From the NCBI RefSeq assembly GCF_036373705.1, contig NC_089864.1, positions 16,683,501 through 16,747,500 of the forward strand: DNA of 64,000 bases, read 5' to 3'. Under the pieces are notes generated by a model that saw only the letters and a program-made list of their open reading frames with translations, searched no databases and had not been told where the DNA came from. Made by a program: the position numbers and the translations under genes. Below, in pieces: positions 46,827-59,900 of the stretch (the stretch's first letter is position 1; each line of letters begins with the position of its first letter). The stretch is from Amia ocellicauda. Its lineage: Eukaryota; Chordata; Actinopteri; Amiiformes; Amiidae.

Positions 46827-48097
46827 ATATAGGTCCTTCTAAATTAGTACTGAAAGCTGAAATTAAAAGCACACAAACTGGATTATTCTATATTTGAACT
46901 ATTTTCTCCTTAGCGTTGAATCACTGTTTTTCTGTATTGAAAACTAGTTAATACCTTTGTATTCTATTTCTGTATTTCATTGTAACCAGAATCTACAGAG
47001 CAGTCTGCCACATAAGGAAAGATAAAACATTTGATTACTTTTTATAGAAAAATAAAACTTCAAAGAAGCCCGCGCCCCTTTCAGAGCTGTCATCTTTTTC
47101 TTTGTTCTCGCAGTCACCCTGTAATTCTGCTTCTGACTTCCTCAGGCCCATTTTAAACCTGTCAATACTTGTTGAGGTGAAGACTGGATGTGATGACCCA
47201 GCCCTTCCATTTGCTATTCATGTGCATAACCCTACATGTCATGCTGTGAGCTGGATTTAAGATTGCAATAACTCTTAAACTTGCCAACCTGCACATTTCA
47301 TTTCATAAGCCACTGACATCTGAACTGGTTTCATTTTGTTTGTGAAAAACAATCAACACTGAATCTTCTCGGTTGTGATCTGAAGAAATCTATTTAGCGG
47401 TGGCAAGTCTGTTTCTCCCATTTGTCTTGGCACACTTAGACCTTCCTTTTTTCATGGAGAGAGCCTTGTGCTGGAATGCAAATAATAAGAAATGTCATTC
47501 AGAAAGAATTTACAGTTGAGGGGGAAACTTATGATAATGGGAAACAGATGGAACAGGTAGGTCAGCAGCTTTCTTGCTTTGTGATCCTTTTATGGTCAAA
47601 TCTTCAAATAGTTTTTTTTTTGAGCTCATACAGTCCATGACCTGAAGAGATTGGACTTAAGTAGCCATCACAGGATCAAAGACCAACGAGCTATATTTCC
47701 TGATGTTGTGTTGTGTTATGCCATAATTATTGTTGTGGTCATTCAGTCCATGCTGTGTTAAACGCACACAAACAGGCAAGTCTTCCTGCATGTCAGTGTG
47801 TTTTTAAACTGAGGGCCTTGTGGAGGTTAACAAACTGTAATATCCCTTGAATTTAATGTTTAGGTGAAGGGCAGCATCTTAACAGACATGTCAGTCTTTA
47901 TCTTATTATTCCTACATTATTCCTTTTCACATTTAGGTTGCCCTAGGTTGCTGCTTTCATTTCAGCCCACCGATAATTCAAACTCCCAATGGCACTTCTG
48001 CTCTACTTGGCAAACCATCCCAAATTCATCCCAAATACTGCCGATTAAACTTAACCCCTTCTGCACTCATTTCACCAAGCTATTTATTTACTATATA

Positions 48098-48135
48098 TGT
48101 GTGTGCGTGTGTGTGTGTGTGTGTATGTGTGTGTT
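48098..48135. repeat. (TG)n microsatellite
   Basis: An interrupted TG/CG dinucleotide run of about 19 units. Confidence 0.95.
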
Positions 48136-48189
48136 TGCTGCTGCTGATACATATATATATATTTATCAACAATATCATCAGCAGCCTTT

Positions 48190-48533
48190 GTCGATCTGAT
48201 GCTTTCCACTTGTCTGATTGTACAGCCTCCTTTCCAGGTCACGCCAGCAAAGCTTTTGATTCCATCTTCCCGTCTTCTGTGTGGTCTTTATCTTGGTCAT
48301 TTCTCATCTTTTGGCATCCATTCTATACGTTCTTTTGTCCATCTATTGTCTGTTCTTGCAATGTGTCCGGCCCATTGCCATTTTAACATTTTCGCTTTCA
48401 ATGAAATGACATACTTTTGTTTGGTCTCGGGTCCATTCATTTGTTTTTCGGTCTCTTCATGTGATATTCGGACATGAAGGTTCGAATACACATAGTTTTG
48501 AAATCTGTAGTTTTCGAACGGCCTCAATGGCAA
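48190..48533 (-). pseudogene. Decayed non-LTR retrotransposon (LINE) reverse-transcriptase C-terminal fragment
   Basis: On the minus strand, 48386-48297 reads LKWQWAGHIARTDNRWTKER then IEWMPKDEK. After stops, 48280-48236 reads RREDGIKSFAGVTW. The W-x-GH-AR...RW...EW-P...DD-K-FAGVTW pattern is typical of the region after the reverse-transcriptase domain in many LINEs. Stops and frameshifts show it is dead. The family is not certain. Confidence 0.6.
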
Positions 48534-50734
48534 CGCCGCACCGCACTGCGATATTCTGAACTGTGTGGTAAGACTCTGCCGGCTGTACGATCACATAAAC
48601 ACGGCCTGATGAGGCGTGACTCACATTTCGCTTCAATGCGACCAGCCGTTTCAGTTCGGTACAGACCTTCACAGTGTTGCATTAAATGTTGTTCTGGGTG
48701 CCAAACCAGCTACATTTTTCTTTTTTCTAATCACTTGCTCCTGTAAAGATGCCCATTATTGTTTCTATGGTGTCTGGTATCTCAGTGTCAACAGGATGAG
48801 TTGAGACCTCCATGTTGTCACTTGGAAACTTGATTTAAATACACTCCCCCAAAAAATATGTGATGTTGTCCTTTTCTGGCAGTCCTTTGGAAAAGCCTGG
48901 AAAGATCTCCCCTAGGATGTAAAATCAACACTTAAACTCAATCAGTTTTCACTTGTCAACTGAACATTAGCTAACTTACTGTGAATCTGTAACCACAGAG
49001 TGACACATTCATTGTTATATGGCCGTCACGTAGCAAGTTTGCTCTTATGTCAATTTAAATCTTGGTGTCTGTAGTGAAGTTAATATTTTTGAGTTAGAAA
49101 AGCTTGAGCTCCCTCGCTTTAAATGACATGGAAAGCCTCGAATCTGTGTATATTTTAAGAGATACCACCTGCAAACCAGAAAGAGAATGGTTAAGAATGA
49201 CCTCCATTCAGAAGTGCTAGTGCCAGGAACACTTTGGGAATTTATTTAGTATGACTGTGTCCAAAACGTATTTCCTTCTTTCACAACCTCACACTGCATG
49301 TCAATGGTATGCATCCTTCTCTGCCAGCGAGTAATTACAATGCTCGTCCATGTGACTGCGGCAGACTTGGCTCTTTTCAAATGGCCGAAGAATTTCAATT
49401 TCTTTCTAAAAATAGATTTTCATTTTCCGTGCTTAGAATTCAAACTAGGGCCTCGTTTCCTCCAGACTGTCTGGGATGTTTCGTTGTTTAAAGAATTCTA
49501 TCAAAGCTCAGATAGCAAAGTTGACAAAAGCTTTTGTCTTTTGTGTATATTTTCTGGAGTAAACCTCTCTGAGTCTTGAAATTACAACATCGGCTGGAAT
49601 TTGATTCAGGTGGTTAGAATGAATGGTTTCTCATTGGCTTATATACAGATAAGCGCTTATTTTGATGAAAAACACTGCATATTGGCTGGAGCTTTTTCCT
49701 CCATGTGTTCTCAAAAAGCTCATTTTGAGTGGCTTTCTCAGTATTTTGTTTTGCAAATGCTGGCCTTTCTGACCTCACACATCACCCACAGAGAGTCTGC
49801 ATGAACAATCACCAAATACGCAAAATACACATGATATGTTTTGTGTATTCATATATGTACAGAATGTTTGCGCAAACACACCTTAAAAATAGTTACTTTT
49901 TCTTAAATTAGGATTATGAAAAATAGAAACAAAGTATGACCATTTTGAAAAGCAGAAACTTCTAAAAGACAAACAAATGAACTCTGTAGATTTTAACAAT
50001 ATATTTGCCATTGGAATAACAAAGAATACTTTATTTTTTAACAATGTGCTGACATCTAGTGGGAGTTTTAGTGTATTTAAAAAAAAAAAAAATCCCCCAA
50101 TGTCAACTGGCCAGCAAATTAGTATCGATTTCTCTGTTAGGTCATAAACAAAACTTTATGTGCAGTGTGTAGTTTTAGATTACCGATAGTAACATAAACC
50201 AATGGAATAAGAATTAGTTCTGCCCCACGGTGAGACTGAATTGGGAAGAAAACGAATCCTAGTCACAATAAAATAAAACCCAAGTGTATATTCTCCTTTT
50301 GTTGCAATTGCATACATTTAGCCTATTCAATGAATCTCACTTTGGATTATTTAGTGAATTGTAGCTACCAGTCTGTAGATTTAAAATGCTGCAAAGGATT
50401 TAAACTACTTTTTTTTTTTTTTTATAAATACAGTAATTCTAAAAACATGAAAACCAAATCATAAATAACAGCTGCTGTGAATATGGCTATGTACTTGTTT
50501 AAACACATTATTTGGTTAATTATCGGCATATACAGTACATATACTGTCTAGGAACTGTTGTTGACAATAATTAGAGTGTGAAAACTCCCAAGGGTATCAA
50601 GGGCAATTGTTTCACTAAATCGGCCCTTGTCTTTCATTTCATTTAATCTATAATAACTATCTTTCTGTGAAATTGCCTTGGACAGCTGTGTTTGCAGAAT
50701 ACATTTTAATATTAACAAAACAAGATGAAGTCAT

Positions 50735-53700
50735 TTAATTTGGTTTTAACTTTTTTTTATTACAAATTCCTGACAATTGCTTCGCTATAAAGATGTGTAC
50801 AGAATAAACCAGTTTGGTCCAAAACAAATAGATACAAAGAGTGCAGCTATAAAGAGGAGTTCAAGGTGTAACACATTAGAAAAAATAGCCTAAAAAAGCA
50901 GCATTAATATAACAGTAAACTATTGTAACTAGCAGTGCAATCGTGTAATAAGAAGCAGCATTAAATTAACAAAAATCCAGCATTTTTGAAGAGTAGCAAT
51001 GTTCATAAACAGTTTAATACAATATACAAAATTATTTAAAAAAATATAAAAAGGACTAAGTACTGTACAGAAGACTGTACATCCCTAGTTCCGTTCACAG
51101 GTTGAACTTGAGACTCATGGCAATTAATTCTGAAATTATTTTAAAAAATCTAACTATAATGCAAGAATTACATTGACATTGTGTCCAGTACAGTACTCCG
51201 ATATTTAAATTAGGCCCATACAACCACTGGGTATGTTCTTAAAGTTTTCAAGTATGTTATTTCTCTATTTCTGCCTCACAGGCTTCCATTGTATTAAAGC
51301 ACCTCTAAATCAAGTACAATGTGGCCTTAACGGATGCCTGTTTTGTTTATTGTAGTACCTTGGCACATTAGTCTTTGCCCTTTCTTTTGAAAAGGGATTT
51401 TAATGCCACACGTGGAAGATTGTTGTATATATCTGAAACCATTTCTTTACTCGTTCAGCGTTTGTAGTTTCGAGTTCTCACATTCATTTCTTCAGATTCA
51501 CATTCTCAAGGTCTTAGTTGTATTTTTCATGTAACTTGATACCCAGATAATTAACAGTGATTTAAAGCTCAATTGAAGTGGCGGCCTCAACCAGACAGGA
51601 TTACTGAATATACAAAGAAACCAAGTAGTAATCATAGTCTTTAGGTGGAGGGCTGGTGTGAGTTCTACCATTCATTCTTGGCCATGAAAATGTTAAATCG
51701 CACGTTAAAATATCATACTGTAATATTAAAAGGGTCTTACTTTTAATATTAGGAGCATTGTTTTATCCACAAATATGCAAATTTTTTAAAGCTTTTTGCT
51801 CAAGCTCCATAAAGTGAAAAAAGCATAACAAATAATAATGAAAGGAAAGAACCAATTGGTCTTTCCCACAGCTACATTGTTTAGTGCTAGGCTTATAAAT
51901 GTAAAAGGTTTACAATTACTTTCAGTTACTGGGGTTATAAATTGTGACTGGGAAGTGAACATAAGTTTTGATTGAATCCACAGCATTGTGATTTGTGAAT
52001 GACACCCAAACACTTCTGACTGAAGTTCTGTATACATTTCGTTTGGTAGATTAGTACTTACTCATCCATATACTTCATTCATCATGTGACAAAAACTTGG
52101 CAATAGACCCGTTTGCATATTTAATTTCATACAAAAGCTCTTCATAACCAGATTTCAATGAATGGGATTGGGGTATGTGTTAGAATAGAAACTTGCTTTA
52201 AAAAGTAAAGCAATCATTCTCAGAAATAAACTTTACATGTATTTCATGTGTGTAAATCAAACATATTTGTGTATTCTGTAAACTACACCATTGTATGCAA
52301 GTCTAGTATCCTGAATGCATCCTCTTTAATTCCTATGAAAATCCTCCAGTGATGGAGAATTCCTTTCCTATAGAAAACCAGTTACTGTCATTCAGACACA
52401 AGGAGGTGTTGACAGGTGTTGAGTGGTCACAGTTGTGAATTAAGATAAGCGAATGAGATTTAAATAATTCTGATGCACCAAACCATCTACAATTCACTGC
52501 AGTCTGCTGATCACTTTAATGTCTTCAGATGCAGGTTGTGTTTATGGTACATCCACTGAGAACTGGCCGACTGATTTGTCCCGCTTTGGGAGAGTGTGTA
52601 TTACAGCACCGAGGAACACAGCAGCCTATAGTGAACTAGTCTTCAATACACACTGAATGAACCATTGAATTATAGCCTGTGCCGAAATCCTGCCGTTGAC
52701 CACTGGGGGGGCGCCAACTAGCACAGGACACCAGAGAACCTGATAAACTGAAGCTACAGAAAATTGATTTAATCTACAGTAAACACTGAGTTCATGCCAC
52801 CATTTCAGGAAGACTCCCAATGACCCATGAAGACATATAAAGGACAAACATATGCAGTTACATAAACATTCTCTTTAAAATAATTAATACTTAGTGCCGT
52901 GAAACACAGTTGATGGTAGAATTAATCTCTTCAATGTTGTTGGATGTTTTCATCATATATTGGAGTTTTTACGTGTCTTAACCCTTAAGAACCCAGTGTG
53001 ATGACATTTATCAGGGTCTACAAAGGGATATCCCAATATACCAGACCACTGCTTGACATACAGGGTTCCCAGGGGTTAATACAGACCTCTGCTGAAATAC
53101 ATGAGTCTAGAATTGGTGTCAGTCCTTTAGCTTTGAGGAACAGTGTTGGAAATGGATACTCAGGATGGATGGATACTCGGTAAAAACACATTGAGAATGA
53201 GATCACATCCTCCCGCCACAAGAGGGCTCCAGAACCGACAAAGCTGTGACAAAACACCACAGCAGTATTCTTTTCAGCAATAAAAGCAAACTGTTGCATT
53301 AAATACACATTTAAAAAAGTTCATTCACATATTTGAAATGTTGCCAAAAAATAATGTACAGAGATGTAACGCTTCAAAATGCTTGCAAACCACATAAAAA
53401 AAAAAAAAAAAAACTGGGAAATGCATTTTTGTTTCCCTGAGTACTTTTGTTTTTTTGTGGTTTTAAAGGAAAATCGGTTTTAGTTGGAAGTTGCTTTTGT
53501 AAAATTCAATTTGGCAAAGCTAACCACCGCTTCTCTTGAAACAAAACGCTTAAGGCCTCACTGTGAACACTGCTTATACGTCCAGCGACGAAGTCTGACC
53601 TCCATCACCAGAACATCAAAGTTCTTCGTATCCGAACTTCTTTGGAAATGTAAACGAAGCTGCAGGCGTCTTTCCTGTACCTGCAGCCCTGAAACAGTGA

Positions 53701-53739
53701 CTCCTGCAGACTGCCATGTCCGGCCCTTGGCTGATGCTG
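50735..53739 (-). other. e2f7: E2F7 3'UTR (end inferred)
   Basis: About 3 kb of AT-rich non-coding sequence follows the E2F7 stop codon on the minus strand. The best candidate poly(A) signal is AATAAA at 50756-50761 (minus). A length of about 3 kb is similar to the long 3'UTR I recall for mammalian E2F7. Another AATAAA at 51346-51351 (minus) could give a shorter form. Confidence 0.45.
50756..50761 (-). terminator. Candidate poly(A) signal of E2F7
   Basis: TTTATT on the plus strand within a T run; on the minus strand TTGTAATAAAAAAAAG. It is the last clear signal before the repeat-bearing intergenic DNA. Confidence 0.4.
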
Positions 53740-53913
53740 TTAGTTCGCGGTGTTGTTGCCAATATCCAGCCTCCTCTGGGCCGAGCTCGCTCCTCTGGTG
53801 TGGCCCCGTTTCCGGGCAATGGAGGACACGGCAGAACCCAGCGTCCCTGGGGTCTGGAAGAAGGCCTCGGGGTAGGCCATGCGAGCCTCTTTTGGAGTCA
53901 GTGGTGTTTGTGG
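53740..53913 (-). CDS. e2f7: E2F7 last coding exon
   Basis: Acceptor tatgtgcag. It encodes [20 protein letters not shown] through [15 protein letters not shown] and stops at TAA 53742-53740. The RRL triplet sits where I recall human E2F7 having a cyclin F contact. Confidence 0.95.
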   Translation of the reverse strand, partial: PQTPLTPKEARMAYPEAFFQTPGTLGSAVSSIARKRGHTRGASSAQRRLDIGNNTAN

Positions 53914-56900
53914 CTGCACATAAAAAGAGAGGAAAATCTGAGCACTATAAACAAATAAAATACATCAGTCTAAAGACGGAAAAAACACAGTTTGAGGGCT
54001 AAAGGGAAAAGAAGGCATTTAGTGATACAGTTTGTGTTCACTGGGGCTTCAAAACTGATTTGAAGACTGACCTTTGTGATATCTATGTTTGGCAGCCTGT
54101 TCTTCAAGATTTAAAATCTCTCTTTGCAACGAATCCCATTCTGGACCATTTATTAGAGTACTTAAAGAGAAATGGAGCCCTCCACAGCCCTCGGAGGAAC
54201 AGTTATTGTGTGTTTTGAAGAGAAAGATGCTGCCAGTGCAGAATCATGCCATGAAAGGAGCTCTAAAGGACATCTAATGGCCCTCTGTGATGAAAAAAGC
54301 TGCAATTAAGGGCCACAGCAAATTCTTCCTAGCGAGACGTTGGGGTTGTTAAAGCAGATGAACCCTGGCTGGTGCTGCAGGACTGGAGATCCCAATTATA
54401 GTCAAAATGGTGTTTCGTGGCTTTCTTTTGAATAGCCGTATCTTTGATTTTGAGTTTCAAATGGAAACCTCTGGAAACAATACGGGGGTGGGGTGTATCT
54501 TCATCTACCACTGTGTTTTTATACATATTATGTTTTCATTTATACTTGTAATAATAGCAGGTTATTACATTTAAAAGAATGGTGATGTTCCTGTAATCCC
54601 TTATGGTATATAAATAGTGGGTCTCAATGCAGTACAGTAAAATAAAACATTTTCTTTAGCCCGTTCTCCAAAAAAAATTAAGCCATACTTCTTATTAACA
54701 AGGATTAGTTACATATTTTAATTATTGTCAACTCAAAAAACCCTGAATAGAATCATAGATAAGTGTGCAGGGGGTATAGGACTCACCTGTGGCTGTAATC
54801 GGAGGAAGGCCGACAGGGGTCCGAGTGTAGCTGGTGTGTCGGGGTTCCCCGCGCTCAGGGGCCGGGGTTCCTCCGGACTGGAGTATCCCAAAGCAGGGAG
54901 CCGGCCGTCCTGGTGGCTGGGGGAGAATTCGGGGGTCGCGGGGGCGGGAGCAGGCCGGGCTCCGATCACGAAGCGCGCCGGAGACACCATCGCCGGCATG
55001 TTGAAACTGATCGTGCCTTTGCCGTGCAGATCAGCGTTGGCACCCGGGAGGCCGCTGGCAAGGAGTGGGTAGGGGGAGAGGGCAGAGGAGGGCACCACCA
55101 CGTATGGCAAGGCCAGAGCGGGCAAGCCGTTGGGAGAGAGAGTCAGGCCGCCGGCACCGTGTCCCGCGGGGAGCAGGAAGTTCAACCCATTCAGACCATT
55201 CAGACCTGGAAAGACAAGAGTACAATTCTAATATCAATTCATCAGCTCTTTAATTTGTTCTTATTTTAAAGGTAGCCATGAACCCTTCAGTTGTGTTTCT
55301 CACACGATCACAGGAAGGTGGTAAATGAAGTGGAAATGTACAACTGTGCCAATACTGTAATAAACCGCTGGCTCGGCATATCAGCATCCTAACATTTGCA
55401 CTGAAGACAGTCTGAAGTCAGGTGGGCCGCTCTGCTCCCAGGGCCAACATGCTAAGACTGTGAACTGCCAGCCACTTCATTTCACGTCGTTAAACAGCCA
55501 GGCTTCCCACACTGGCAGATACCCGAGTCGCAGCACGTCCCTTCAGACACTAACTGGGCTGGAATTGTCTATCAAGTCCGTAAGTGTGTGAAATTGGTTC
55601 TCTATTTCAAGAAGAGATTTATTTGATGTATCAGCACTGTGGCATTCATGGAACAATAACCGTCGTGTAACGTGACCAGCACAATGGTCCACCTCATGTT
55701 CTTAAATGCCCCGGTCTCCTTAGTAGTTTCTAAGCTAGTTCTTTTGTTTTTTTTTACAGGTGTGCTAGCTTCAGGTCAGGTTACCTGCAGAGGTGGGCAC
55801 ATACAGGTAGTGCGAAGGCGGGGCTAGATCTTGAGGACCCGGCCTTCCAGTCTCCACCTCTTCGAAAGGGCTGCGAGGCTTCATCTCCTCCGAGGGGACG
55901 GTGCACCTCCCTCCCTCTTGTGACGGCGGCCTGGGGTCCGAGCGGCAGCCTGGGGTCTTCACAGTGTTTGAGGTACAGTCTGGCTCCTTATTTCCTCTCA
56001 ACCTCTTCTGAGGGCGGAAAAGAAGAAACCCATCTTTCTAGATGCAGCATGTGTGGTAATACATAGGATGTCAATGAGCAACAATATAAATAGGTTAAAT
56101 AACGGACCAGGTGGAAAATGGCATTAACAAAACCCTTGCTCAGTAGAGCGCTTGATAATAAATTGAATCACAGGCTGGCAGTGGAGAGCTTTTAATCCAC
56201 AAACTTCCTCACACTACATCTGTAACACTACACTGACCGTGAGTATGAATTAATAACTGATCATCTACTGCTCCGAAAGACTATCACCTTTATCTAAATT
56301 ATTACTATTAATAATGTACTAATCAAGTCACACATTACCCTTATGAAAATCGCTTTTATAACCAAAGCTAATTAAGCTGCATGCATCATTTATAAAAATC
56401 ATTACTGTATCAACCATTAATGCAAGTCCATACATCACTTTCAAAGAGTGCGAAAGTAGCGAGTTTCACGGGCAGTCATTTATTACACCCGCCTAGGAGA
56501 TGACTTAAAGGCTTTTCCAACTGGCATTTTAACAAACAAAAATGGCAGGCCAAATCATGTCAATTCCTTTAAAGTGAAACATCAGATTAATTAAATTGGC
56601 TTTATTAATTACCAGGCAACACACCTCCCCCAACATGACAACGCCATTGTGCTTAATTAAAACTTGAATGACTTCTTCTAATCAGTACGGGTACAGTAGT
56701 TCATATTTTAATGTAATGGTTCTTTTTCTGGTATAATTAATGACATTTGATGCGGGTAAAATTAAACTGAAATATATGTTATCTCGAAAATGCTGAAACA
56801 ATCTTTTGCATTAATAGTGAGGATGCCTTTTCCTAAGTGTTTTTAAACGAGAGGGAATTAATCAGATTAACTCCACTAAAGCGTAACACAAATGTGTTTT

Positions 56901-59900
56901 TTAATTCCTGTCATATTACATTATTATGATGTAAATATGGCAGAATATGTCCTTCAACACAACATACTGTGATGCCAATGCACTGCTACTCTACTCCAAC
57001 ATTCACACAAATAAACTCTTTATGAAATCTGTTAATCTGTAATTATGCAATGCTTCCTTTTTTATACAAGAAATGGGTTTGTATTCTGGGTTTTATCCAA
57101 GACAATTGTGTTCCAGATTAAAACAATCCCTTTAATGTATTTTCTGGTAGTTGTGTTAAAGTGTGGATCTGAAAGCAAGATGGACGTACGCTCACCTCTT
57201 GAGAGTTCTCCGCCTCACTATGCGTCAACCTGTCCCTTTTGCCCGTCGGTTCTTCTGCGTCGCCAGAGAGCCGTCTCTTTGCCACGCTGCGCTGCTGGGG
57301 CGCTTGAGATATCTGGTCTGCGCCCAGTGACCTATGACCTTCCGTGCCCGTCTCAACCCTTTCCACACCCTCGCAGACACCGCCATTCCCACACAGCATG
57401 ACCATGGACGCGGGGGACAGGTTTTGGAAGTAAACCAAGGGAGAATGGGGTTGGGGATCTCCCTCCTCATACGCTTTCTTCGAGGACATCGCCAGGATGG
57501 GTGCGCAGGTTTTGGCAGTGCTCGGATAAAACCGGGGTAACAGGAGCTCCGGCCGTGGCAAGGAAAAGGCAGGCTGGGAAGGGGACTTTGGGAAAGATTC
57601 GTAATGAGAGTCTGGAGAGCTGGGAACGTGTACCGGGGCGAGGGTGGGAGAGGGAGGAACAGAGCTGCTCTTCGGGCCTCCACAGTGCTGGGATCTGTAG
57701 GAAAAGAGCATTTCATCAGTGTGATGTAACATCCTACTTACTGTCCATTGTATGTAGGTCTTATAAGGAAAATAAGTGTTTTTTGTTATGACCTAAAGCT
57801 GAAATGAGGGGAAAGTCTACAAATGTGGTATTGCATGTCTGTTCTTTAAATATCTGAACAGTTCCTTCCAAATAACATGTTTACCATTTCTATCAAACAG
57901 ATCCAAGTCCTACCTTAAATTCTCTCCAAACTGCAGTTTACACACCACCGCTGTCTTTCGGGAATAATCCACAGGCTCAGGAGTCAAAGCTGGACAAGGA
58001 AGAAACAGAAATAAACATCACCTTGCAGTAACCTCTGTCAGGAATCCACCCTGTGTAAATTCCATCAGTGGTTTGGACAGAAAGCGTGAGCTCAGCGATT
58101 GTAGGCACGGAGTACTTCAGTCCCTGGCACTAACGGTTGCTCTTGGCTTCCTTACGTTCCCAAATTTCATTATAATTATCCTCTTGCTAATCATTTTTTA
58201 AATTACCACATTCCACACAGCGAAGGCAAACTGTTTATCCCAAACTGTCGCTTCATGACTTCATCGTGCTTGGCAAAGTGAAGCTCGAGGTTGGATTGCT
58301 CCGATTCCTGACCTCAGTTGTGTACGTGGATTTCTTTCATACGAAGAAATGAGATGAAGCGATTTTAAATTTGGGAAATCCGAGAAAACTAGAATACACG
58401 TTATGTATGTGTTCCTTTTTAGTTTCCATGAGTGAAAGGAAGGAATGCAGGGATGCGAGTTGCATGTGCGCTTACCCTTGCGGTCTCTGTGTGGGCTGCT
58501 GGGGGCGGAGCTGATGGCCCGCTGCGTTGCGACAGAAGTTGACAGCATGTGGAAGGAGGAGTGGCGCGCCAGTCTCGGTTTTCCCGGGAGCTGAGGGTGG
58601 GGTGCTGGTAAGCTATCTATTGTGGCCACTGCCTCCACATCTTCTACAGGCAAAGCAAGAGAAAACAATAAGGAACCTGACAAATATTTTCTTTAACCGT
58701 CTCTCAGTTGAGATGTTCTTGGGTGCTCATTTCAATACATTTATAAAGCTATAAACCATCCTGCTATCAAAAGGTAATGATCTGGTAACTAGAAGCATAT
58801 TGTGATTTGCATAAGGACCATAATATTTATAATGTATCTGAACAGCCCTCCCTGCACAATGTACAAGAAAGAGCGTAGGCAGAAAAGCCGTGCAACCAGT
58901 CGGCCATCTATGACCAGCAGAGAGACACCTGGGAATTGAAAAATGGGGCTATTGGGGTAGCTTCTCTTACCACCGGAGCTCTGAAACTCAGCAGGGCCGA
59001 TCCATTTAAAAGCAGGTTTCCGGCCTCTCTCTTCTTTGACATGGACCTTCTTGATTAGGCCCAGGCTGGTCAAGACGTTGGCGATGTCATACAACCGGCG
59101 GACCTTAGCTGCAGATATGGAAGAGAAAACAAATAAAGGATTATATAAACATAAATCAAAGTCGTCAATCACGTTTCAGATATAATTTGTTTTTCCTCGT
59201 TAATTCATTCCATACCTGCTGCCTATCCTATTATGCATGTTCTGCATGATTGTCTGTCTTGGAAGGGTATTTGCTTTGCTGAATATGCAATCAATTTGTT
59301 CCGTTATATCAAATATACTGTCAGAAATATCTACTTTTCGAGGCTGACTGTACGGCAATGGAATTGGGAGACAAATCAACACTGCACCAAAGGGATGCAC
59401 TCCCCCCCATCTTGTCCTGATATCGAGTGATGCAACTTTACATAAGGAAGAGTTAACAAGGTAAATGGAAGAGTAAACCAAATAATCGATAGTAGATTAC
59501 AGAAGACACTCAACAAGAAATAAAACTAGGGGTAAATTATAACACTCAATTAGAAACTTAAATGATCTTAAACATTAAATTAAGGATTTTCCAAAGGTAA
59601 AATCACACAGCCCCTCAGTTTAGCTTCAAGGGACGTTTATTTTAGCGCAGTATTAAAGCAGGGGACATTACTTTTATACTTGCTGTGGTTGGTAGCGTCT
59701 TGACTCTCTTCGATAAGGATCTTAGCAGCAACATCAAGGGTAACAATCCTGGTCTTCGACACGAGGAACAGCATAACGAATTTCTGGCTCATGATCCGCA
59801 ATGACTTGTCTTTCCTTCTGTTGGCTGACCCTGAGGAGAGTCAACACAAAGGGACTTCACTGCCAAAGAAACACCCAAAACAACAACAAACACTAATTCA

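Larger units (their letters stand above)
43481..50734. other. CSRP2-E2F7 intergenic region
   Basis: A 7.2-kb AT-rich stretch. It contains an exon-like segment (43947-44003), trinucleotide repeats (44838-44912), a hAT-like MITE (46652-46826), a TG repeat (48098-48135) and a decayed LINE fragment (about 48190-48533). No intact gene is seen. Confidence 0.7.

Noticed and set aside
50640..50710. Possible further copy of the fish SINE tail
   Set aside because: CCTTGGACAGCTGTGTTTGC is only weakly similar to the tail core and lacks the neighbouring body.
54725..55072. Plus-strand open frames opposite an E2F7 exon
   Set aside because: Antisense shadows caused by the high GC content of that exon.
57225..57716. 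Alternative minus-strand frame across the long E2F7 exon
   Set aside because: A different frame of the same GC-rich exon; only the frame with [16 protein letters not shown] joins the neighbouring exons and resembles E2F7.
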